Origin: Pholis gunnellus
Taxonomy: Eukaryota > Chordata > Actinopteri > Perciformes > Pholidae
Assembly: GCA_910591455.2 (NCBI GenBank)
Contig: OU342806.1
Location: forward strand, 25,380,922 to 25,444,921
Direction of reading: 5' to 3'
DNA: 64,000 nt
The position numbers and the translations under genes are program-made. A model generated the notes under the pieces. The model worked only from the letters and a program-made list of their open reading frames with translations. It ran no database searches and was not told the DNA's origin. Within the stretch, counting starts at the first letter, position 1, and each line of letters opens with the position of its first letter. This document shows positions 12,166-23,161 of the stretch, in pieces.

Positions 12166-12227
12166 AAAATAAGGCTTATAACCAAACCATGTCTGCATAT
12201 GCATGGTTTGGTTATAAGCCTTATTTT
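12166..12227. repeat. Perfect inverted repeat, 26-bp arms, 10-bp loop
   Basis: Arms 12166-12191 and 12202-12227 are exact reverse complements (core GGCTTATAACCAAACCATG on the left arm) around TCTGCATATG. The transcript of either strand would fold into a 62-nt hairpin with an uninterrupted stem. No transposon ends or coding region go with it. Confidence 0.97.
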
Positions 12228-12507
12228 CACTGCCATAGTGAGCCCAAAATCTAAAAAGCCCTTATTTCATCTCAGTCAACATCATCATCAAATGCCAAAC
12301 CAATTGTTGTTAATGATTTCTTCAGAATTAAGAATAGATAAAAACATGAACAGTATGGCTTTGACCGAGTTATCTGAATGGCTGACTGTTATGGTGAGAG
12401 CTCTGAACAGTGGAGTGGATGTATCTCTCAGGGTTGAACCGACTTTGGCTAATGGCAATCTGTACAACTCCAGGCTGTTTTTATTGACTGTTAGTACTTA
12501 TACGTAT

Positions 12508-12510
<3 letters not shown>
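12228..12510. other. Gene-free stretch with a spurious ORF
   Basis: A plus-strand frame of 129 codons starts inside the hairpin at 12199 and runs out into the (TA)n array as YIYI. I see no domain and regard it as chance. Confidence 0.5.
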
Positions 12511-12587
<77 letters not shown>

Positions 12588-12588
12588 A
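12511..12588. repeat. (TA)n microsatellite
   Basis: About 70 bases of pure TA from 12511 to 12580, then slightly imperfect AT repeat to about 12588. Confidence 0.98.
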
Positions 12589-12599
12589 GATATAATTGT

Positions 12600-12645
12600 A
12601 CTGAGGGCCGGACTTGGCCTGCGGGCCTTGAGTTTGACATGTCTG
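12600..12645 (-). mobile_element. hAT-type terminal fragment
   Basis: CTGCGGGCCTTGAGTTTGAC and the final CATGTCTG resemble the inner and terminal parts of Charlie-like hAT ends that read CAAACTCAAGGCCCGC on the opposite strand. The adjacent (TA)n array probably replaced the rest. Confidence 0.4.
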
Positions 12646-12949
12646 ATATATGCCGACAATTGAATGACAATTCTCTCAATGTGTTGATCCTTCCGAGGCT
12701 TTACTAGGGTTAGAATGTTGTCCAGGGACCAGTTCAGAGTCTGCATTTTTCCTTTTCAAATACTTCTCCATCGCTATTCGTCTTGTCCCCGCAACCTCTC
12801 TTTAATTCTACTGTCTTGAATTAACAAGGTCATTATTGCGCTACCTACTACCACCCATTGGCATTGAAGAGTATTTAATTACTTAGCCAGCCACTATATT
12901 GCAGACGCTCAACAATGGCAAATTATTTGCAGGAACAAAATAATATTTT

Positions 12950-13048
12950 TTGGAACCGATTAAGTGAAATTGGACATTTTCCCACGGCACACCTGACGAG
13001 CTCTCATGGCACACTGGTGTGCCGCGGTACAGTGGTTGAAGATCACTG
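12950..13048 (+). mobile_element. hAT-type right end fragment
   Basis: CCACGGCACACCTGACGAGC, then CACTGGTGTGCCGCGG and a TTGAAGATCACTG terminus, is the usual form of another hAT family end. No left partner or 8-bp duplication could be paired. Confidence 0.4.
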
Positions 13049-14381
13049 CTCTACCGCATGAGCCACGGTCAGATGGAAATATGGTTCTTGTGTCAAATGT
13101 CCCATCTTTTCCTGCCCTAACACGTTAAACCCCAATATTAATCATTTGTCAGGAACGGGCTTTCCGACTAGAATCCCTATGGATCCAAAGACATGGTGCT
13201 AAGTGCCCCATTTATGTTTTTGGACCAAGGGCAGTGACATCGTGACAGTTTGGCTCCCTACAGCAGTAGGTTTCAGGAACGCTCAATGCAAAGCAAAATG
13301 TTTGAACGAAACATCTCTTCATGGATCACAGCATCAGGCGATCGGATTTCACTGCTGAGCTGTACTTTTGTAATCTGGGTCAAGACACACTGGCTCAGAC
13401 ACAGAGAATACTGCCAGCCAATTGAATTTGCTGCCAAAGGAATTTGCGAAAAGCAAAGCCTCGGAACAAGCTGGTTACCTAGTGAAGTGCCGGATGGGAC
13501 TGACCGGCATTTGGCAGTAATGTTAGTTTCAGTCCATGTTTTCAAAAAATAAAAGTTCAGAGTAAGGTCAGGAACTGCAGCTTGAATAAGCAGACAGTTG
13601 TCATGTTTATTTGTTCACGTGTCTTTGCAATAAACCATGTATAATTAGCTAAGTCAATGTCTGGGCTAAGATGCACATCAGGAGTCTGCCGCTCCAGGCT
13701 AAGCTTACTGATGCAGCTGCACTGCTCTCGTATTATACCTTTAATGATCACTAACCGGGTCAGGATACTGTCATTCATCATGGATTTATTTTGAAGCCTC
13801 GGCTTCTCCGCCAAGATTTGGGCCACATTTATATTCAATCTGCGTATTATAATATGGAAGCTTAGCTGGAGATTGCACAAAAGGAGCATTGGCAGGGGTA
13901 CTGTATGTATTTGTCTGCATGTAGAACAATGTCTCTCATCACAAAGAAATGCTCACTCGCCAATTGTCCCTGTTTTAAGGATAAGACGCATTTATAGCTC
14001 ACAAACAGGCAGCATTGTTTCTCCTGGATAAGCTGCTCAACCACACATCATATTCTAGACTTGATGAGGAGACAATTAACAAATGAGCTGTAAAGGAGCC
14101 ATAATAGGATTTCATGATGAGGTCTGTCTTGTATCTGGAGGTGGTGCAGCCATTAAAGGAACACCTTGACACTTAGAGTTTGCAGCTGCATTTAGTCTTG
14201 TCATATAAAGAAAAAAAGGCACCATGTTGGTAATTGAGTTAAAAGCCATCATAGCAAAATGGTAACTTATTTCTTCTCAAAACATTATTAATAAGTAAAG
14301 TCCACATTAGTACTTAACAGACTGTTAACCAAACTTTGAGTTAGTTTTCAGTAAAGTGTCATATCTGGTTGTGTTATTTCA
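13049..14381. other. Gene-free complex sequence with overlapping chance ORFs
   Basis: Open frames of 100, 90 and 110 codons (13250-13552 plus, 13273-13545 minus, 13557-13889 minus) overlap or abut on opposite strands, have no recognised domain and no splice context that I trust. The sequence is of high complexity and could include conserved non-coding elements. Confidence 0.4.
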
Positions 14382-14426
14382 CATTATCATATACTGGGGT
14401 CATTTTGACCCCAGTATATGATAATG
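14382..14426. repeat. Perfect inverted repeat, 21-bp arms, 3-bp loop
   Basis: Arms 14382-14402 and 14406-14426 are exact reverse complements (inner parts ACTGGGGTCA and TGACCCCAGT) separated only by TTT. Flanking bases do not pair. Confidence 0.97.
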
Positions 14427-14613
14427 AAAGTAAACCCATGGTCATTCAAACTGAGCAATTTTGATTTGCCTTTCAATACTGTGGGGGTCATTTCTGTTGA
14501 ATAACAGACAAAGTCAACTTCTGTCTCTCTGTAAGTTTAATTGTCTGCAGCAATCATATGCACATATGAGCAAAGGACAGAAGAGAAGCCAGTGTTTTAT
14601 ACACTGGAGACTG

Positions 14614-14669
14614 TTGAGAGAGAGTGAGTGAGTGAGTGAGTGAGTGAGTGAGTGAGAGAGAGAGAGAGA
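14614..14669. repeat. (GAGT)n / (GA)n simple repeat
   Basis: Tetranucleotide GAGT array flanked by GA dinucleotide on both sides. Confidence 0.97.
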
Positions 14670-15180
14670 CTTGAACTGATGCAAGAACAGCATCTTTCAG
14701 AACAATTTAGGCCATTTTATCTTTCCTTGGACAGTGCACCAGGCACTAACAGCTTGTTATTTGCAAAGACATAAATGTCTCTCTTTACTGAGAGGTAAAA
14801 CAGAGGGTTTCTTCACATTTTCTGCCTGGTCACTATTTTAAAGTATGTAGTAAGCAGGGTCAGGGTACACAAGCAGATATTCATACTGATAAAAAGGTCT
14901 CTAACCTTTGACCGACCTGTCAAAATAAAGGTTGATTAATTAAATCAAAATCAAATTTGTATTTTCCAATTTGTATTTTCTCCTTCAAAGTGCCCCTACC
15001 ACCTGATAGTGTATGCCACTTAAAATCAGGCTCATGGCATACATGATCTTAATAAAAAGTTCCATCTAATAAAACTGCATGGGAGGAACAGGGTGCTTTT
15101 GTCTGGTGTCCCCCAATACATTATTATTTTGAAAAAACACTATTTATTTATTATTTATTATAAAATTATTATTCACATAC
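14670..15180. other. Gene-free stretch
   Basis: AT-rich, no coding signal. A (TTTATTA)-like AT run lies at about 15.13-15.17 kb, just before the LINE fragment. Confidence 0.5.
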
Positions 15181-15440
15181 AAAGCCCTTCATAACCTCGC
15201 CCCTTCATGCCTTTCGAACCTCCTGCATCGACACGCTTCCACCCACAACCTCAGATCCGGCGACGCTAACCTCCTTACCCCCCTACTCTGTCCAAGCATC
15301 GGACCTGGGGGGACAGGGCCGTCTCTTTTGCTACCCCCTCCCTCTGGAACTCCCTCCCCCAGCACCTCAGAGATTCTCTGTCACTCGACACTTTCAAAAC
15401 TGCACTTAAAACTCACCTATTTAAATCTGCTTTTAACCTT
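15181..15440 (+). pseudogene. LINE ORF2 C-terminal fragment, frameshifted
   Basis: Frame starting at 15181 reads KALHNLAPSCLSNLLHRH and NLRSGDANLL; after a frameshift near 15.28-15.30 kb it continues as RTWGDRAVSFATPSLWNSLP, QHLRDSLSLDTFKTALKTHL and FKSAF. This is the conserved tail of CR1/L2-type LINE polyproteins, downstream of the RT catalytic core. About 87 codons remain of a protein that is usually around 1000 residues. It is dead by truncation and frameshift. Assignment to the CR1/L2 group is firm; subfamily is not. Confidence 0.75.
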
Positions 15441-17369
15441 TAAAAAACCCACCTATTTTTTAGGCCTCTGCTCAAAAGTTGCATACCCATAATAAAAAGA
15501 GTACATCTCTGCAACTAGAAGGTCTATTTGAATCATTTTGATGTTATAATAAAGGGAACACTTGTGCGATTTGTTCAGATGTGTAAATATCAGTATATAT
15601 GTTACTGGTTAAGAGTAAATGAAGATGGCATTAATTAATAACACCCCTAGTGGTGAATAAAAGTGTCACATGATAAGAATGTAAATTATGTTAAGAGTCA
15701 CAATATATTTACTTATGGAATGTATGATAGGTTTACAGGATGTTTACTTATGGAAGATAATATATGTTTGCAATAAGTTTACTTGTAGGAGTCTTTAACA
15801 TAATCATTGGAAGTATTGAACCAAAGTACAGTCACATAGGTTAGGGGGTTCTGAGCCATGAGGCAGAGAGAGACAGGGGAGATAGGGTCAGTGAGGAATG
15901 CAGAGGACAGGCTCTTCACGACCATGTAAGGGAATAGGTCAAGAACCAGAGACCTCACCATGGACATCAAAGGGGACACAGAGGAGCTGGACAGATGACC
16001 AAGAGACCAGGAGGAGCCAAAGCCATTAGGGGTTTATTGTATTTCAGACAATCACAGAGGCTGATACTGGACATTTAAACTTTCGGACAGAGTCTTTTAA
16101 ATATAGGATAGTTGCAGAGAGTTTTGGGTTCAGTTCGCACCGTTACCACTCTGTAGTTGACCAGCTGAGCTGGCCTATTAGGTGGGGCAAGTGAGGACTC
16201 AGCCCCATGGGACATATTGATATCAATAGAGTAATTCTGTTTGCAACTGTTCTAGCTTCTCATGTTAATTAAATACTTCTTGATTGTAAACCGGATCCAG
16301 TTCATTTTTGGTATGACTTTGCTGCAGAAAGTTAGCAGCAGCAGAAGTCCAGCGGCCTGGCTCTCCCCTGAAAAGGTCCACCCTCAACAGAAGCCATATA
16401 GCATCATCATGAAGCCTCTCTTAGCAACACAACCACAGAAGCCATCCACCTCACTTACTGCACCATGCATTCATTAGATCTTAATGTATGAAGGGAAAGT
16501 TTCCGCATTTGTACTTTTTGCTAAATCTGCATGATGGCATTGTTCGACTTATGGGATAACGAGAGGTAATAAGCGTGGTTGTAATTAGCAAAACTCACAA
16601 GTCTGATTGAGGAGTATTAGCAACAGCGTGAAATTTTTTAGCTCCCTTCGTCAGCAGGGAAAGAGAAAGAAAAAGCAGCATTTAATGGGCCCTCATGGTG
16701 TTAGACAGTCCCTGATTGACATTTCCAAAGTTACATAGCTATGATTAGAAGTGTGTTTTCCATAATTCTGATAAAGTACTCTGCCCGGTGAATGATATTC
16801 TGACACTCAGATAATCATAAAATATACCTTGCCATCTGGACTGCACAACCGGCTACAATGTTGAAATGAATTTGCTCTAGCGAGCAACACAGCAGCTTCT
16901 GTTTCTCTCATGTCAATGTGGTAATAGCCTATGGTTTTTGTCAACAGTGTGACCTTTCGTCACTTCACTGATCATACAGCAGCATTAGATGTTAGCATGA
17001 TTTTTTAAAAGCATTTTACATGTCAGTCACTTTCTGACTTTCGGAAGAGATGGGCTTCAGTCCCACCTAACGTACAGTGAAAGTCACCTGAGTCCTTGTG
17101 TGAAGTATCAGTCATGGTGCCGAAATTCAATTTTGGATCAGTAAAATTAATTTTGGCTGGGCCTTTTAACTATAGAAGTTAGCACTGTTTGCCTTCCTTT
17201 GATGGTTTCCAACTGATAGTCTCGCTTAAACAGAAATGACCAACATCATGCTGTGGAAGACTACTAGCGCGTCTGCTTGAGTAACATTTTTAATGCAAAG
17301 ATAACCTAATATTTACACACTTCAGTTTGTATTAATTCAGGCAGCAACCTCTTGTTTCTGAAAAGTGAA
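15441..17369. other. Gene-free stretch
   Basis: Short frames (15779-15979 minus, 16262-16477 plus) lack domains. The part at 16.5-16.9 kb is complex and homeobox-word rich (GGTAATAAG, GTTGTAATTAGC), so it is a possible conserved non-coding element by eye only. Confidence 0.4.
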
Positions 17370-17612
17370 GCCAATGCAAACGTGTCCACCAGGGGGCGAC
17401 TCCTCCGGTTGTATAGAAGTCTATGAGAAAATGACTCTACTTCTCTCTTGATTTATTCCCTCAGTAAACATTGTAAACATGAGTTTATGGTCTCAATCTC
17501 TAGTTTCAAGTCTTCTTCAATACAGCATGATGTTCATTTAGTAAATGATGGTCCATTTAGAGTCAAACAGACCATAAAGCAGGGGATGCTTTAGGGCGTC
17601 TTATACCATCAG
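17370..17612 (-). mobile_element. Non-autonomous dispersed repeat, copy 2 (tail only)
   Basis: Inverted copy of the tail of the repeat at 1944-2575. Shared blocks include the TCTACTTCTCTCTTGATTTA region (about 17438), GAGTTTATGGTCTCAATCTC (about 17480) and GGTCCATTTAGAGTCAAACAG (about 17550). The head segment is missing, so the copy is truncated near 17.61 kb. Confidence 0.75.
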
Positions 17613-18421
17613 CCGTGTGATATATTTTCCAGTTGAGGAAACAATATATACTTTAATGTGGTAATGTACATATAGCAACATATTTACTTGATAATCCAGG
17701 GATGGCCATGACATTATTATTGCAGTTGGTGATTATTTAATGTACACTTGAAGGACACCTATAAGACATTCTGAACATTAATATAGCAGAAAACAAGTAA
17801 GCAGAGAAAGAAGTCTCTCTTCCTCTGTGTGTGTTGTTACCGGAGCTTCTCTGTGCTTTGTTCACAAAGCCGGCTGGCCGTGTATGCTTTTAAGGCATGT
17901 TTGTGCATGTAAAGTTAGTTCATGGCTGCAGCTCTGCTCTGCTCTCATACATATATATATGTGCATAAATATATATTTGTTTTGAATGTGTTGTTTTCTT
18001 GAGTCTTGATAGCAATTTTGTTTGATGAAATGCTCTGACAGTCAGATATTCCAAGGTTTTAAGTGCTGAAAGCTCCTCTACAAGTAGCATAGAATTGTGC
18101 AAACCATACTTTCCAGTGTTGATGGATTGTTTGGGACTTGCTGCCATCAAATTATGGTTTGAAAAGATTATAATCATCTGGACTGCCTCTGACATCTCTC
18201 AGTCTTTGGACCTACGTTTAGCACTTAAATGTCTTGTCAATTACTCCTCCACCAAAAACTCCCTGACCAGTCAGGAGCTACTTCTAGCTTCGGGATGTTT
18301 TGAAAATATGGCCCCAGATCACCCAGAAGATGATTAAACCACAGAACACAATCAGTTGTTACGTAACAAAAGTACAAGAAAGAAGTCAACATTGACTTTT
18401 GGTTTCACACAGGACACAAAC
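17613..18421. other. Gene-free stretch
   Basis: Open frames 17920-18195 (minus) and 18095-18337 (plus) overlap antisense to each other and show no domain. Confidence 0.45.
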
Positions 18422-18600
18422 AGTGGTCTCCTGGGTAAGTCTCCTGTGTTTGTTTGACCCATCCATCCACCCAGACCTCGTCTCTATGCAGACTTTGTTT
18501 ATATTAAGTCACCTGACTTCCTCCCGTCATAATTACTACGACCAATAGAGGTTGGCTTCCTCTTCTTCTTCTAGTAGCTGATAACATCCATTAAATCAGC
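18422..18600 (+). repeat. Unclassified dispersed repeat, copy 1
   Basis: Contains GTCTCCTGTGTTTGTTTGACC followed by CCATCCA, which recurs inverted at about 29.85-29.89 kb. Class unknown. Confidence 0.4.
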
Positions 18601-19279
18601 TGATATCATTCGAAGCGGTTGAAAATTCCAGTTTAGTAGATTTTTTGTAGTTAATTTGTTGATCAGTAAACAGTGAATTACAATAATAGGAATAACATTT
18701 TGAATATTCATTCAATCTGTTAAAAGTTTTTACAATCATAGTTGAATACACAACAGCAGCATTAATAAATTATTAGCCATACATCATTTATAATTGTTAT
18801 AAGTTTTCACCTTGTTTCTGCTCATATTTCCTGAGTTTTCTTCCCTTGTCAACATGTTTTAATAAGGCCCCCTCCTTGCATGTCTGCTAAAATTAACCTT
18901 ACTTCCTGAATGTGGTTATGTGGCCTTTGAGAGTCTTTAATTCCAAAATGCAGAAGCAGCGTTGCGCTTATGACTCATAAACATCATATTTATTTATCAT
19001 TCATTACCTTTTGAAAATGTTACAAGTTTACTTACTGCCTTGGGAGCAATAATTTTTACACAGCGTATTATGTTTTGCATTACACCCCCACAATGGACAG
19101 TTATGATCTCACGTCCCAACAGAAGAGGATAACTCAATCTGCTCTCCTGCAGGGAGCAGAAAACACAGTCAGCATTGATGGTAAATACTCTTGCCATTCA
19201 TTTGTTTCATAAAATGAAGTGTTGCAATGTTTATCTCAGTCAAGTCCCCCCTGTTTGTTATTATTCCAATTTCTTTCCA
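18601..19279. other. Gene-free stretch
   Basis: AT-rich, nothing recognised. Confidence 0.5.
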
Positions 19280-19640
19280 ATTACTCTAATTTCTGTTGTA
19301 ATTCATTTCCTGACTCCTAACGAGTGAAAGATGACGCTCTGGGATAATAATATTGTCAGGCAACGCTGGCTCCAGTGATGAGATCAGATTAAAGAGAATT
19401 ATCTGTGATTGACAGATTTCTGATAAATATCTGTGTCTGGTGAAAGGCTAAAGAGGCCCAGGCTGTGTTTACTGGGAGCTTGGCTGATTATTCGAGTAGG
19501 AGCTGTGATGTACATATTAATCCGGAGGCATATTCACTTTTCCAATCCTGCATTCTTCACTACTAATGTATTCCTCGCTGTAAATACCTTGAGGAGTAGC
19601 AACGCTGCCGCTGATGAATAATGCACCACTGATAAATGAG
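19280..19640. other. Complex unique sequence, possible conserved non-coding element
   Basis: High-complexity block with words such as ATCTGTGATTGACAGATTT, GCTGATTATTCG and GCTGATGAATAATGCACC. These resemble dense homeodomain and TALE-factor (TGACAG) sites. The open frame 19433-19621 is probably fortuitous. Call based on composition alone. Confidence 0.22.
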
Positions 19641-19658
19641 GCAGTGTGTGGTTTATTA

Positions 19659-19675
19659 TGTGTGTGTGTGTGTGT
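19659..19675. repeat. (TG)n microsatellite
   Basis: A TG run followed by a TTTG-interrupted TG run to about 19684. Confidence 0.9.
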
Positions 19676-19839
19676 TTGTGTGTGAACCCTCATTCCACTT
19701 TGTCGGGCGGTTTGTGTGTGTTGTGTTTTTTGTCAGTGTGCTGCTGATGATAAAAGCACAGCATATGTTTCTGGCGGTACCAATGCCTTTGTCACAACCA
19801 GCAGTCGTGTAAGGTTCTGTCCCCTGACAGAACAGCTGT

Positions 19840-19844
<5 letters not shown>

Positions 19845-19903
<59 letters not shown>
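19845..19903. repeat. (AC)n microsatellite
   Basis: About 58 bases of uninterrupted AC. Three overlapping minus-strand frames encoding VCVC across it are artefacts. Confidence 0.98.
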
Positions 19904-19906
<3 letters not shown>

Positions 19907-20319
19907 TGGGGCATTAGCCCACATTTCTGCAAAAATACATACAGCACATCTCTCTGTGTGCACATTCTTGGATGTGACTGGGACACAGGCATCTTAAAAG
20001 ATGAAGAGTTTAGTTTATAAAAGTAACATTCTTGTGGTGTTGTGTCTGTTTTTAAAATTGAAAATGCTGTGACAAGAGTAGCTTTGTTCACACTTTGTGG
20101 TGTGTATCCGATGGATTAAAAAAAGACTTCCACTGTTCCATTTGCGGCAAACGTTACTATTCATGTGAACAATTGCTTCCTGCAGTTGAGAATAGCATTC
20201 ATTAGTGAATATGCATCATAGCCATCGTCTGCATCGTTAAAAGCAAAGAAGATGAATCTTTGTTTAGTTTTTTACATGAATGAATGGCTGAGAGGTATGT
20301 ATTTAAGAGTCTATGTCAT
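19904..20319. other. Gene-free stretch
   Basis: No domain or repeat recognised. Confidence 0.5.
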
Positions 20320-20810
20320 GTCATTTATAAATGCTTTGTAAGGCATTGATAGTCCTCCCTTTAGATGAGGTCACACAAAACACTTTACTAATGATTAGTA
20401 ACTACCTGAATTAATCATGAATTGCAGTATGAATACGCATTTATAAAGCATATAGTTCCTAACCATTAGTGCATATCTAAATGATTATATATATAAATGC
20501 ATGAATGTACAGCTAAATAACTTCTTAATCATTTACTTCTACTTTATAAATGATGTTTTTAATCATCTACAACTCCTTAATAATTGTCTTTTTACTTAAT
20601 ACTTAATTTACAAATAGGGAATCCATCATTTATAAAGTATGAAAACGCATAATAGACAAGTTTATTAATCAAGAATAAAACATTTATAACAGTTGTGAAT
20701 TGCATACTAATGAGTGTTAATGTAGGAACAATGCTTTATAAATGATGAATTAAGTGTTTACTCATACTTAACGAATGCTTCATAGTGTGTAGTTATTCTA
20801 AAGTGTTACC
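20320..20810. repeat. AT-rich dispersed repeat ending AAAGTGTTACC
   Basis: About 490 bp built of many imperfect TTATAAATG and CATTTATAAAG words in both orientations, ending in GTAGTTATTCTAAAGTGTTA and CC. The GGTAACACTTT-type end and the self-complementary interior resemble fold-back non-autonomous DNA transposons common in fish. Family not determined. Confidence 0.55.
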
Positions 20811-21889
20811 TGAGATTGTGGATACGAGCAGCTGAAATAGGCTTCCTTCTAGGGTAGCGGGGCTTAGCTTTAGAGATAGAGTGGGGAGCTCCTTCGCATT
20901 AAAAGGGGTCAGCTGAGGGCTTTTGGTCAGGATGTCTCCTGGCCTGGGAACACCTCAGGATTCCCCAGGAAGAGTTAGGAGAGGGATGTCTGAAATACTC
21001 TGCTTAGCCTGCTGCCCGTGCAACCCGGCCCGGGATAAGCAGGAAAGCAAAGATGGATTGATATCGCCGCCCTGTATCCTGATTACTTTTGTTCTCACTT
21101 TCCACAAAATCTACACATAGCATCCAGGGTTGGTTTCGGGTAAAGGTAAGATTGCAGTCGGGGTTACTACAAACTGGCTACATGACTTACATTGTTACTT
21201 TCATGACAGTATTGAGGCGTATGAGTATGACCCAGATTCAGGTCATCAAGTGTCAGGGAAGAGTACAATATACAGGATTGGACTCTACCTTGTAAACTTT
21301 GTCTTGTGTAGTTGAACCATGGAACAACTTACCAAACAACACTAGAATATTAGTGACAAACAATCGCTGACCTTCTTGGTAGCAAACCCAATTAGTAACA
21401 GTTTTTAACTTTCATCTTTTAACTCTTTTGATGTTGTCTTCTGTGTCATGTTTGTTTCCAGTGTCAAAGGGAGTAGGATCGCTGTTTACTTTTAACTGGC
21501 TGCGTTTTATCAAAGCTGACACAAACTGGAGGGTACAGTGAGATGGAGAGCGAGATTGGAGGCCAGAGGCAGCCGGAGCCCTCACAAATAGTACTAGGAT
21601 AATAAACACGCTGAATAAATCAGAGAGGCCATGCTGGCAGACATCTCTGCGTCTGAGACGTCACCGCAGCCTGATTTAAGATTCACCATTTCCAACACAT
21701 TAGCTGGTGCCATCTGGAACTGCACACTTGCCATGCTGCCATTCAAACAGTGCTAATTTGTGTTGAAAGAAGGCATCTCAGGTTAACAAAATAACGTGTA
21801 CAATGTTTTTATGTCTTTCATTTTTATCGCATTTTCTTTTTACATCGCATCCTGTTACACAACCTGCAATTTTCATTTAATTCAACCAC
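20811..21889. other. Gene-free stretch
   Basis: Overlapping frames at 20.92-21.32 kb have no recognised domain. The part at 21.6-21.8 kb is complex unique sequence. Nothing firm. Confidence 0.45.
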
Positions 21890-21894
21890 TAGGG

Positions 21895-22600
21895 CAGGGG
21901 TATTCAATTACATTTCCAAAGGGTCCAGATTGAGAAAATCTCCTCGTGCAAAGGTCCGGAACATTACAATAATATTTAACTTGCGCTATTTTCATGATCT
22001 GTTATTTCCCCCAATAACTATTATTTTAGATACAAATAATGCAAGTAAAGAGAAAGCAGGAGAGACTAGAAACACTTTTTAAAGAATTTATCATCATTTC
22101 CAATCAGTCACATGAGGCTGATGCTCCCTGAGCGTTGGGTTTGAACACTTATCCTAATAAATACTTTCCAGCAGTCAAAAGACACCATAATCATATTCTG
22201 GTTATGAAATAATGACTTCACAATCTGCAAGTAAAAATCGATCCCGCGCTTATAAGCAACAGAACACAGTATAAATACTCAATGCAGTTTGTTAAACAGG
22301 CTACAGAGAGACAATACTGTTAGTCTGGCAGTGATGATACCTGTGTCTTTATTTGTAATAGTACAGTTCACGTGTTCAGACACAAACTTCATCTGAAGTC
22401 TCTGCAGCTGATAAAGCTGCCTGACAGCTGAGATCAGAAACAGATGTCGGTTCACGTGATGCTTCAGAGGAAAGGACGTCTCATTTCTCTTCAAACGTAT
22501 TTCCTTGTTTCCTCTGTCCTCACATGGTTTCCTTCTGTCTTAGTCCCTCCCGCCAGGAAAGGATGAAAAGATGCAAATGAAGGGAACGTGGATGCAATCA
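21895..22600 (+). mobile_element. hAT-like non-autonomous element, right end not found
   Basis: Begins CAGGGGTATTCAATTACATT and continues with AAAGGGTCCAGATTGAG, a hAT-type terminus similar in layout to the elements at 22.64 and 53.42 kb. The body includes an AATAAA-bearing segment on the minus strand (about 22.3-22.5 kb), but no transposase motif is readable. I could not find a matching right end or duplication, so the 3' limit is approximate. Confidence 0.5.
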
Positions 22601-22638
22601 AGTAAAATAAAACTTTTTCTAAAAGTCATGCCATAGAG

Positions 22639-23153
22639 CAGAGGTCTTCAACAGGGGGTCCGAAAGTTTTGGTTGATTAGACAATTAAAAGAAAAAAAAA
22701 TGAAATGGTCAAACATGAATCTGTCCATTATATTAATAGTTCAGTATTGTATGCAAGATAACAGGTATGTTTATGCACGGGCCATCACTCATTTTCGTTT
22801 CCACATTTATGTTTAAAATGAAAACGTCAATTTGAATAGCTTGTATGATTATCATGCAATTAACAGACAATGTTGATATTGGTATTGGTATCAGTTGACA
22901 AGGTATGTTTCTAAATGGCAGTGGCACGGCCCCCCTACTCACTGTACCTTCACATGTTTAATATAACAACATGAATATATCAACCTGCGTATTATTTGAA
23001 TAGCTTAGTATTGAATAAAGAGGTATGTTCATACATGGGACTAGGCCCAGTTTATTATAAAACACAATTTTATACAATATATATAGTCGGGGGTCCCTGC
23101 TCCATCTCTATCAGTTTGGGGGTCCTTGGCCTGAAAAACGTTGAAGACCCCTG
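22639..23153 (+). mobile_element. hAT non-autonomous transposon with exact 8-bp TSD
   Basis: Terminal inverted repeats CAGAGGTCTTCAAC (22639) and GTTGAAGACCCCTG (ending 23153) match at 13 of 14 positions. They are flanked by identical 8-bp duplications CCATAGAG (22631-22638 and 23154-23161), the hallmark of hAT transposition. The 515-bp body has no transposase but contains three degraded copies of an AGGTATGTT-type unit (about 22761, 22900 and 23022). It must have been mobilised in trans. The inner ends carry GGGGGTCC on both sides, as in Charlie-like families. Confidence 0.92.
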
Positions 23154-23161
23154 CCATAGAG

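Noticed and set aside
12199..12588. 129-codon open frame
   Set aside because: Starts within a hairpin and ends in a (TA)n array; no domain, no conservation clue.
13043..13075. tRNA-like GCTCTACCGCATGAGCC segment
   Set aside because: Resembles part of a tRNA anticodon arm, but no acceptor stem or B box could be laid out; probably chance or a tRNA-derived repeat scrap.
13250..13889. Three overlapping frames of 90-110 codons on both strands
   Set aside because: Mutually antisense, no recognised domain or splice context; long frames are expected at this density by chance.
14382..14426. Hairpin as a microRNA precursor
   Set aside because: Total length 45 nt with a 3-nt loop is shorter than known animal precursors, and the stem is perfect. 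The 62-nt hairpin at 12166 is closer in size but also lacks the usual bulges.
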